Source: Candidatus Aminicenantota bacterium
GTDB lineage: Bacteria > Acidobacteriota > Aminicenantia > Aminicenantales > Saccharicenantaceae
Direction: 5' to 3'
NCBI GenBank assembly: GCA_022867105.1
Contig: JALHVH010000274.1
Coordinates: 1 to 7,100 of the forward strand
Length of the DNA stretch: 7,100 nucleotides
A program made the translations under genes and the position numbers. The notes beneath the pieces were generated by a model that did not search any database, had not been told where the DNA came from, and saw only the letters and a list, made by a program, of their open reading frames with translations. Positions 1 to 5,003 of this stretch are shown here, piece by piece; the first letter of the stretch is position 1, and each line of letters opens with the position of its first letter.

Positions 1-1
1 C

Positions 2-886
2 CATGAAGGACGCCAGCGCCGGTTCATCAAGAGCGTCTTCCGCCATTACTTGAGCCCGGATGTCATCGAGCGCATCCTGCAGAACCCGTCCCTGCTCGAC
101 CTGGGGGGGGAAAGACGCGAGATCTCCGCCTTCTTTTCCGACGTGGCCGGATTCACCTCGATCTCGGAAAAGCTCTCCCCCGAGGAGCTCGTCGACCTCC
201 TCAACGCCTATCTCTCGGAGATGACGGACATCATCCTGTCCACGGGAGGGACGCTGGACAAGTACGAAGGGGACGCCATGATCGCTTTCTGGAACGCGCC
301 CCTCGACCAGCCGGACCACGCCCTGAGGGCGTGCCGGGCCGCCCTGAAGTGCCAAAAGCGTCTGGCCGAGCTCCGGCCCGAGTTCAAGCGCCGGTTCGGG
401 AGCGAGGTCTTCGCGCGCATCGGCATCCATTCGGGGCCCGCGGTCGTCGGGAACATGGGATCGGAAAAAAGGTTCGATTACACCGCGATGGGCGATACGA
501 TGAACCTGGCTTCGAGGCTTGAAGGCGCCTGTAAACAATACAAGGTCGCCACCCTGATCAGCGAGTCGACGCGGGACATGGTCAGGGCCGAAATCATCAC
601 CCGGGAGATCGACATGATCCGGGTCGTGGGCAAGAAGAAGCCTGTCCGGGTCTTCGAGCCGGTCGGGGAGATGGAGGAGACCGTTGCCGGTGAGATCGAA
701 AAGGCCGCTCTCTTTGAGGGCGGGCTCAAAGCGTACAGGAACCGTGATTGGGACGGGGCCATCGACGCGTTCCTGAGGTTGGGGGAGGACCTCCCGGCCG
801 GGCTCTACGTCCGAAGGTGCATGGCTTTCAAACAGTCCCCGCCGCCGCCGGATTGGGACGGGGTCTTTGAACTCGGAGAAAAGTAA
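2..886 (+). CDS. Class III adenylate cyclase, C-terminal part (5' end outside window)
   Basis: Makes cAMP from ATP; probably a membrane sensor with its catalytic domain in the cytoplasm. The reading frame is open from base 2, so the gene starts upstream. The TTG at 50 is internal, because the residues before it (RRFIKSVFRHYLSP) are the usual linker between a membrane/sensor module, often CHASE2, and the cyclase domain. Numbering from that TTG codon as 1: the metal-binding aspartates are D31 (FSDVAGFT) and D75 (KYEGD). The adenine-specifying pair is K71 and D143 (RFDYTAMGD). The transition-state residues are N152 and R156 (NLASRLE). All are present, so the domain should be active and ATP-specific. 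The last ~65 residues (AYRNRDWDGAIDAF, then PPPPDWDGVFEL) form the TPR-like tail common in this family. It is the first visible gene of an operon. The sensor type cannot be seen here. Confidence 0.93.
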   Translation, partial: HEGRQRRFIKSVFRHYLSPDVIERILQNPSLLDLGGERREISAFFSDVAGFTSISEKLSPEELVDLLNAYLSEMTDIILSTGGTLDKYEGDAMIAFWNAPLDQPDHALRACRAALKCQKRLAELRPEFKRRFGSEVFARIGIHSGPAVVGNMGSEKRFDYTAMGDTMNLASRLEGACKQYKVATLISESTRDMVRAEIITREIDMIRVVGKKKPVRVFEPVGEMEETVAGEIEKAALFEGGLKAYRNRDWDGAIDAFLRLGEDLPAGLYVRRCMAFKQSPPPPDWDGVFELGEK

Positions 887-890
887 AGGA
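887..890 (+). promoter_or_regulatory. Ribosome binding site of the MBL-fold gene
   Basis: AGGA directly follows the cyclase TAA stop (TAAAGGA) and lies 8 bases before the ATG at 899. This supports that start and tight co-translation with the cyclase. Confidence 0.6.
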
Positions 891-898
891 CGCGCGAG

Positions 899-1717
899 AT
901 GGAGGTTCAATTCTGGGGTGTTCGGGGGACCTTCCCGTCGCCCGGAAAGGACAAGACGCGTTACGGCGGGCACACGCCCTGCGCTTCGGTCCTTTCGGGA
1001 TCGGGCGAGGTCATCGTCGTCGACGCGGGGACGGGGATCAAGGACCTGGGTGATTGCCTGGTGAGGGAGCGAGGGGAGGGGCCCCTCAAGGTCACCCTTT
1101 TCCTGACCCACTTCCACCTGGACCATGTCATGGGATTTCCATTCTTTGCTCCGTTGTTCATCCCGGACTCCGAGATCACCATTTACGCGCCGGCCCTGCC
1201 CGCGGAGACCGAGAGGTACCTCGGCGGTCTTGTCGCCGGTAAGTACTTTCCCGTCGAACTCTTCGAGACCAAGTCCAGAAAGACCTACCTGGAAACGCCC
1301 CGCGGGAGCCTCGAGTTGGGAGGAGTGAAGGTCACGCATTGCCGATTGCGGCACCCCCAGGGGGGCTTCGCCTACAGGTTCGAGGAGGAGGGGAAAAGCG
1401 TCGTCTTCGCGACGGATACCGAGCATCCCGCCGAGGGGGTCGACGAGGACCTGGCCGGGTTCGCCTCGGGTGTCGCCCATCTCGTTTCCGACGCGACCTT
1501 CACGCCGGACGAATACAGGTCGGGAAAACAGGGTTGGGGGCATTCGACCTGGCTCGAAGGGACGCGTCTCGCCGCGGCGGCGAACGCGGAAAACCTCCTG
1601 CTTTCCCACTTGAATCCCGATCACGGGGACGACCTCGTGGACGGGCTGGCCGCTTCGGCCAGGGAACATTTCCGAAGGACGTCCGCCGCCCGGCAGGGGC
1701 TGCGGCTGTTCGTGTGA
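899..1717 (+). CDS. Metallo-beta-lactamase-fold hydrolase, possible cyclic-nucleotide phosphodiesterase
   Basis: A 272-residue soluble cytoplasmic protein of the MBL superfamily, with the N-terminal signature WGVRGTFPSPG and YGGHTPC seen in a PhnP-like branch. The two-metal site is complete: H71, H73, D75 and H76 (THFHLDH), H152, D173 (FATDTEH) and H237 (LSHLNPDH). A further GWGHST motif (H215) is typical of this branch. HFHLDH matches the core of the class II cyclic-nucleotide phosphodiesterase signature, but the residues after it (VMGFPFFAP) do not match the rest of that signature. The gene starts 12 bases after the cyclase stop and ends 11 bases before a cyclic-nucleotide-binding channel, so a role in degrading cAMP is attractive. 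That role is inference from context; other phosphodiester or ester substrates are equally compatible with the fold. Confidence 0.88.
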   Translation: MEVQFWGVRGTFPSPGKDKTRYGGHTPCASVLSGSGEVIVVDAGTGIKDLGDCLVRERGEGPLKVTLFLTHFHLDHVMGFPFFAPLFIPDSEITIYAPALPAETERYLGGLVAGKYFPVELFETKSRKTYLETPRGSLELGGVKVTHCRLRHPQGGFAYRFEEEGKSVVFATDTEHPAEGVDEDLAGFASGVAHLVSDATFTPDEYRSGKQGWGHSTWLEGTRLAAAANAENLLLSHLNPDHGDDLVDGLAASAREHFRRTSAARQGLRLFV

Positions 1718-1722
1718 GGAGG
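1716..1722 (+). promoter_or_regulatory. Ribosome binding site fixing the channel gene start
   Basis: GAGGAGG overlaps the MBL-gene TGA stop (1715-1717) and lies 6 bases before the ATG at 1729. It is the strongest Shine-Dalgarno in the operon and shows that 1729, not an earlier in-frame codon, is the start of the channel gene. Confidence 0.75.
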
Positions 1723-1728
1723 GGCGCC

Positions 1729-3318
1729 ATGCCCAACGCACCGTTGTCGGATTGGACTCTGTACATCGAGATCGTCGCCGGACTGGCCGCTCTCGGCCTC
1801 GCCGCGCTTTTCTATGCCGTCGTCCGGAGGCCGATGAGAAAGCTTCCGTTTCTGACACGCCTGGGCCTGCCCGCGTCGTTCATCCTCGTCGCGCTCGCCT
1901 TCACTTCGGCCGCGGCGCGTAAGCTCCTGCCCGTGCGGGCCCGGTTCTTCGATTTCGTCCACGCGGCGCTCGTCTTCTTCGCCATCGTCTTCATCGTCTG
2001 TCTCATCGACGCGTCCCTCCAGGCCTGGTTCGTCAGGCGCAAGGCGCGGTTCCCGATGCCGGGCGTCCTCCACGGCTTCATCCTGGCCGTCATCTACCTG
2101 GCCCTTGTCTTCACGATCCTGAAAGGGCTCCTCGGCATCAACATCACGCCCTTCCTTGCCACTTCCGCCATCCTGACCGCCGTCTTGGGCCTCGCCCTGC
2201 AGGGCGTGCTCGGCAACATCCTGGCCGGCCTTTCCCTCCACTTCACGCGGTCCTTCAGCCGCGGCGACTGGGTGAAGATCGGAGAGACCGAAGGCGTCGT
2301 CATGGAGACGAACTGGCGGGAGACCCGCATCCTCGACCGGGCGTCGAATATGATCGTCCTGCCGAACAACGCCGTGGCCTCGGGGACGATCACGAACTTC
2401 TCCCAGCCCGACAGGAAAGCCGCCATCACCCTGCCCCTCAAGGTCGGGTACGAAGCGGCCCCGGCCCTCGTTCTCGAGACGCTCCGGGAATCCGCCCAGG
2501 AGGTCCCGGAAGTCCTGGGTTCTCCGGTCCCTCTGGCCCACATCCTCGGATACGACGATTATGGGGTCTCCTACCTCCTCAAGTTCTGGATCCAGGATTA
2601 CCAGCGGAAGTTCTCCATCATGACCGAGGTCGGGGGGCGCGTCTGGTACAAGTTCAAGAGGCTGGGGATCGAGATCCCCATGCCCGTCTCCGGCCAGTTG
2701 GCCAGGGTCCTCCAGACCGTCGATAGGAGCGGGGCGAGGGAGTCGGCGGAAAAGGCCGCCGAACGGACCCTTCGCGACCTCCTCAATTCATCGTTCCTGA
2801 GGTATCAGGAAGGGGACGGGGCGGGCCGGGCCATCCTGTCGGACGCCGAGGCCCGGGAGCTGGCGTCTCTCGTCCGACGAGTCGTCTACACACCCGGCGA
2901 GGTGCTCTTCCGGCAGGGAGAGAAGGGAGAGGCGTGTTACGTCGTTTCCCGCGGATCGGTCAAGGGACACATCATCACCGAAGAGAACGGGAAGGCTTAT
3001 TCTTCGGAGTTCCGGACGGGGCCGGCGGGGATCGTCGGCGAGATGTCCCTCTTCACGGGGATGCCCCGGACGGCCACGGTCACGGCCGAAAAGGAAGCGG
3101 AGCTCCTCGAGATCGGCGCCGAGGCGTTCGTCGCGCTCCTTGCGCGAAATCCCGGGCTGGCGGACGCCGTGGCCGAGATGGTGAGCTCGCGCAATCAGAA
3201 GAACCTCGAATCCCTCCGGAAGATCAAGGAGCTCTCGGCCGGCGACATCGAGGCGGGCAGTAATAAAAAGACGGTCATGGAATACCTCAAGAAGTTGGTC
3301 GGGCTTTTCAGGGCATAG
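1729..3318 (+). CDS. MscS-family channel with C-terminal cyclic-nucleotide-binding domain (bCNG type)
   Basis: A 529-residue inner-membrane channel. Hydrophobic segments lie at about residues 11-32, 45-63, 74-97, 113-135 and 137-172. The last is the Gly/Ala-rich pore helix and runs into the MscS beta domain (FSRGDWVKIGETEGVV at 176-191, PNNAVASGTITNFS at 212-225). The MscS alpha/beta part continues to about 320 and is followed by a charged, probably helical linker (about 333-360). The cyclic-nucleotide-binding domain is at about 366-490 (YTPGEVLFRQGEKGEACYVV). Its phosphate-binding cassette (GEMSLFTGMPRTATV) is intact, with E438 for the ribose hydroxyl and R447 for the cyclic phosphate. This architecture is that of bacterial cyclic-nucleotide-gated channels, which are MscS relatives. 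Being third in an operon with an adenylate cyclase, it is probably gated or modulated by cAMP made by its neighbour. The frame is also open back to 1339, but that stretch overlaps the MBL gene and is not coding. Confidence 0.94.
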   Translation: MPNAPLSDWTLYIEIVAGLAALGLAALFYAVVRRPMRKLPFLTRLGLPASFILVALAFTSAAARKLLPVRARFFDFVHAALVFFAIVFIVCLIDASLQAWFVRRKARFPMPGVLHGFILAVIYLALVFTILKGLLGINITPFLATSAILTAVLGLALQGVLGNILAGLSLHFTRSFSRGDWVKIGETEGVVMETNWRETRILDRASNMIVLPNNAVASGTITNFSQPDRKAAITLPLKVGYEAAPALVLETLRESAQEVPEVLGSPVPLAHILGYDDYGVSYLLKFWIQDYQRKFSIMTEVGGRVWYKFKRLGIEIPMPVSGQLARVLQTVDRSGARESAEKAAERTLRDLLNSSFLRYQEGDGAGRAILSDAEARELASLVRRVVYTPGEVLFRQGEKGEACYVVSRGSVKGHIITEENGKAYSSEFRTGPAGIVGEMSLFTGMPRTATVTAEKEAELLEIGAEAFVALLARNPGLADAVAEMVSSRNQKNLESLRKIKELSAGDIEAGSNKKTVMEYLKKLVGLFRA

Positions 3319-3323
3319 GGCTT

Positions 3324-3463
3324 CAAAATTACCGATAGGATTCTTTCCTTTCAAGCGACGACGCCGGCTTCCGGTGATCCTCGGAATTCTGGGGACACGA
3401 CGTGGATTCCAGGGAATTGGTTCATGTCCCCGAATTCCGGCTCATGTCCTATCGACAATTTTG
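3324..3463. repeat. MITE-like or REP-like element with imperfect terminal inverted repeats
   Basis: The left end, CAAAATTACCGATAGGA (3324-3340), is the inverted copy of the right end (3447-3463), with 15 of 17 bases matching. Inside lies a second inverted repeat: CGGAATTCTGGGGACA (3382-3397) pairs with TGTCCCCGAATTCCG (3425-3439) apart from one bulged T. TCATGTCC also occurs twice (3423-3430 and 3442-3449). The ~140 bp unit has no coding capacity and begins five bases after the channel stop codon. Nested palindromes of this size suggest a non-autonomous mobile element or a REP cluster moved by an IS200-like (RAYT) transposase in trans; this is inference. No clear target-site duplication is visible. 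Its stem might also slow or stop transcription from the cAMP operon, though no T-run follows. Confidence 0.6.
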
Positions 3464-3479
3464 GGCCGCTTCCGGTCTG

Positions 3480-3508
3480 TTGAAAAGCGCGGGGACTTAG
3501 GCTATAGT
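3480..3508 (+). promoter_or_regulatory. Sigma70-type promoter of tRNA-Arg
   Basis: The -35 box TTGAAA (3480-3485) and -10 box TATAGT (3503-3508) are separated by exactly 17 bases. Transcription would start near 3515, about 13 bases before the mature tRNA. The spacing and position make this a convincing dedicated tRNA promoter. Confidence 0.75.
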
Positions 3509-3527
3509 TGACGCGCATGACTGGGTT

Positions 3528-3602
3528 AGCCCTGTAGCTCAGTATGGATAGAGCAATGGATTCCTAATCCATGTGTCGGGGGTTCGAGTCCCCCCAGGGC
3601 TA
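3528..3602 (+). tRNA. tRNA-Arg (anticodon CCT)
   Basis: A complete 75-base cloverleaf. The acceptor stem AGCCCTG/CAGGGCT pairs over all 7 bases, and the discriminator is A3602. The D stem is GCTC/GAGC with a 10-base loop. The anticodon stem ATGGA/TCCAT encloses loop TTCCTAA, giving anticodon CCT at 3563-3565, which reads AGG. The variable loop has 5 bases. The T stem GGGGG/CCCCC encloses TTCGAGT. The 3' CCA is not encoded (next bases CTT) and must be added afterwards. The 3' end is followed by repeats suggesting past use as an integration site. Confidence 0.97.
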
Positions 3603-3631
3603 CTTCGATTTTCCCCCCATATGCACCTGAT

Positions 3632-3650
3632 AAGTCAACAACTTACAGGT
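3632..3650 (+). repeat. tRNA-adjacent repeat, copy 1
   Basis: AAGTCAACAACTTACAGGT starts 29 bases after the tRNA-Arg 3' end. It matches copy 2 (3999-4017) at 16 of 19 positions and resembles copy 3 (4156-4173). A little further on, both copy 1 and copy 2 are followed by similar pieces ending in TTTTAGCCCC or TTTTCAGCCCC. A recombination-site flank left by a tRNA-targeting integrative element is the likely origin (inference). Confidence 0.5.
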
Positions 3651-3661
3651 GGACATCCGTC

Positions 3662-3692
3662 AAACAGCTAGTTAGTCCCCGTAAGCTGTTTT
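3662..3692 (+). terminator. Weak terminator-like hairpin after tRNA-Arg
   Basis: AAACAGCT (3662-3669) is inverted as AGCTGTTT (3684-3691), with a 14-base loop and one more T. It could end the tRNA-Arg transcript, but the stem is AT-containing and the loop is long. It may be only a palindrome belonging to the integration scar. Confidence 0.25.
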
Positions 3693-3800
3693 AAGCGCCT
3701 TTTAGCCCCAAACACGTCACGAATCTTGACAGTCACTTAGTTACCAGGAAGATCACACAAGGGAAGGGCGGGATCGAAGCCAGTGAGAGGATTGGTGGCC

Positions 3801-3832
3801 CAGGCACCTACCCGATTAAAGCCAGGTGCTTG
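3801..3832. repeat. Inverted repeat inside the gene-free stretch
   Basis: CAGGCACCT (3801-3809) pairs with AGGTGCTTG (3824-3832) at 8 of 9 positions around a 14-base loop. No T-run follows and no function is apparent. Apart from this, the hairpin at 3662, the tRNA-Leu scar and the three short repeats, I see nothing in 3603-4181. Confidence 0.35.
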
Positions 3833-3887
3833 CTCCGAAGTATGCCCTCGATAGAATATCAGTCGTCGGGAGCGATTCTCATTTATT

Positions 3888-3981
3888 GCTGGAAAATGTT
3901 AGTTTATGTATGAATGGACGCTCTGGACTCAAAATCCCGTCCGGGGCAACTCGGGTGTGAGTTCGATTTCCTCCACCGGCA
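3888..3981 (+). pseudogene. Decayed tRNA-Leu (CAA) fragment, probable attachment-site scar
   Basis: From about 3922 the bases follow the 3' part of a tRNA-Leu. The anticodon stem CTGGA/TCCCG (one mismatch) encloses loop CTCAAAA (anticodon CAA). A long variable arm CCGGG/CTCGG has loop GCAA. A T-loop TTCGATT follows, then CACCGGC as the 3' acceptor strand and A3981 as discriminator. The T stem (GTGAG/TCCTC) has two mismatches. The expected 5' half (an acceptor strand such as GCCGGTG, and a D arm) is not convincingly present; GCTGG at 3888 is the best trace. A tRNA 3' part without its 5' half is the normal signature of an att site duplicated by an integrative element. A functional tRNA is very unlikely. 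Confidence 0.6.
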
Positions 3982-3998
3982 CTACATAATATATTTTT

Positions 3999-4017
3999 AA
4001 ATCAGCGACTTACAGGT
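3999..4017 (+). repeat. tRNA-adjacent repeat, copy 2
   Basis: AAATCAGCGACTTACAGGT lies 17 bases after the 3' end of the tRNA-Leu scar, mirroring how copy 1 follows tRNA-Arg. It differs from copy 1 at three positions. The shared layout (tRNA 3' end, AT-rich spacer, repeat) argues that both mark the same kind of integration event. Confidence 0.5.
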
Positions 4018-4155
4018 TCTCCCAAAGATATCTGTTATACGCCTTTGCGAACTGGTCAATGGAACCAAATTCAACCAAAATAGGCCATTTTCAGCCCCTG
4101 ACATGAAAGCCAACACGAAAGGTGAATCTGCGGACGTAAGTCCGGGGTTGTTTAC

Positions 4156-4173
4156 TAATCAACGACTTAAGGC
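4156..4173 (+). repeat. tRNA-adjacent repeat, copy 3 (degenerate)
   Basis: TAATCAACGACTTAAGGC matches the other two copies with one missing base. No tRNA precedes it. It ends 8 bases before sequence recognisable as an IS91-type transposase, so it marks the junction between the scar region and the transposase stump. Confidence 0.4.
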
Positions 4174-4181
4174 CAATCTCG

Positions 4182-4409
4182 ATGGGCTGGGCCAAGATGA
4201 TACGCAAGGTCTATGAGATCGACCCGATGGTCTGCCCCAAGTGTGGGGGGACGATGAAGATCATCGCTTTCATCACGGAGTATGCCGTTGTGGACCGGAT
4301 TATCGATCATTTAAAGCTTCGGTTTGTGGCGGATAAGCCTCCGCCGTTCCATGTTTTCGAGCAGGTTGCGCTCGCGGCGGTCGAAGAGCCGGCGGAGTAT
4401 TTTTCATGA
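4182..4409 (+). pseudogene. IS91-family (Y2) transposase, C-terminal remnant
   Basis: The 75 codons encode MGWAKMIRKVYEIDPM, then CPKCGG, IIAFI, VVDRIIDHLKL and PPPFHVFEQV, ending EYFS. This is the characteristic tail of IS91-like Y2 HUH transposases: the (W)AxxIxKVYExDP segment, a CxxC pair and the IIDHL segment, with the natural C-terminus kept. The catalytic HUH and tyrosine part, some 250-300 residues, is missing; the frame upstream closes at a TAA at 4137-4139. The ATG at 4182 is probably an internal codon rather than a real start, so no functional product is expected. The family assignment is from recalled motif knowledge, not a search. The element's left part was lost at or near repeat copy 3. 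Confidence 0.75.
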
Positions 4410-4577
4410 CAGGCGATTTCGAGAGGGACGGGAAGTTTATCATCTTTTGGAGTATTTCGCGGTCGTTCGGAACGAAGATCTGTCCGGACGGCGTGAATTG
4501 CGGCTATTCCTCGTTTTTGACATCGATCAGCATTCGGGAATATCCTTTTCTGGTGAAGGATGGAGCCGATTCCGAGC

Positions 4578-4796
4578 TTAGGGGGATGGAAGACGGTGCG
4601 CTGCGAAAAAGCAAATTCCTATAGAAAATGCGGAATTGAAACTGAACCAAAAGCCCCGGCTGGCGTTCTCGGCGAATGAGACATGAATCATGGGATCGCC
4701 GTCGAAATTTCCCAGATAGGTCGTCGCGTTGAAGACACGCATGGCGGCTCCGAAAGCGATGAAAGCATAGAGGGCGTATCTCAGGAAGGGTTTCAT
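4578..4796 (-). pseudogene. Truncated GT-C-like membrane glycosyltransferase, N-terminal fragment
   Basis: Begins MKPFLRYALYAFIAFGAAMR, a first membrane helix (about residues 4-19), followed by an extracytoplasmic acidic loop FDGDPMIHVSFAENASRGFW resembling the first catalytic loop of GT-C enzymes. After about residue 55 (position ~4632) the sequence loses this character and stops at residue 72, whereas such proteins normally have 450-600 residues. The start at 4796 is well supported: GAAGAGG precedes it at 5 bases and a consensus promoter lies behind. The bases just downstream (about 4504-4631) also read on the minus strand in another frame ending YSRMLIDVKNEE, which could be a surviving C-terminus after an internal deletion; this is speculative. 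It sits divergent to another GT-C gene starting at 5004. Substrate unknown. Confidence 0.55.
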
Positions 4797-4821
4797 GGGG
4801 ACCTCTTCTTCCGGGAAACGC

Positions 4822-4850
4822 ATTATATCCAAAAGAATTCGTCGATTCAA
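4822..4850 (-). promoter_or_regulatory. Sigma70 promoter driving the truncated GT-C gene
   Basis: Read on the minus strand, TTGAAT (4850-4845), a 17-base spacer and a perfect TATAAT (4827-4822) are followed by a probable start site near 4815. The 5' leader is about 19 bases and contains AAGAGG before the ATG at 4796. The promoter is in excellent condition although the gene is broken. Confidence 0.7.
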
Positions 4851-4927
4851 TCAAAGCGGACGATTCCTGGAATCGCCAAGAGAAGAAGTTTAGACGACCC
4901 TTGACCGGAGTTCGGCTCGAAATCCAC

Positions 4928-4957
4928 TGGCAAATTGCCGTTTGTATGTGATATGGT
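4928..4957 (+). promoter_or_regulatory. Candidate extended -10 promoter for the GT-C gene
   Basis: TGATATGGT (4949-4957) fits an extended -10 element, with a poor -35 (TGGCAA, 4928-4933) 18 bases upstream. It would give a leader of about 40 bases before the GTG at 5004. An 11-base palindrome, GGCAA-A-TTGCC (4929-4939), overlaps the -35 and could be an operator. Weak evidence. Confidence 0.3.
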
Positions 4958-5003
4958 CTGCCGCAGATGGCGGTGTGCCCAAAACCATGGACGGAAAAGA
5001 ACC

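Noticed and set aside
1339..1728. In-frame upstream extension of the channel gene (130 extra codons)
   Set aside because: It lies wholly inside the MBL-fold gene in another frame, is Arg/Gly rich, and a strong ribosome binding site precedes the ATG at 1729.
1621..2541. 306-codon open frame on the minus strand
   Set aside because: Its product is Asp/Glu/Arg/Gly-rich low-complexity antisense to the channel gene, a usual shadow of GC-rich coding DNA.
2788..3354. 188-codon open frame on the minus strand
   Set aside because: Antisense to the cyclic-nucleotide-binding domain; no recognisable motif.
4324..4624. Two plus-strand open frames of 72 and 85 codons after the IS91 stump
   Set aside because: No family features and no ribosome binding site; one overlaps the transposase stump and both overlap the end of the minus-strand fragment.
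4935..5003. 23-codon N-terminal extension of the GT-C gene from TTG
   Set aside because: The residues are Cys/Arg/Trp rich and unlike an N-terminus, and the best candidate promoter lies within this stretch.
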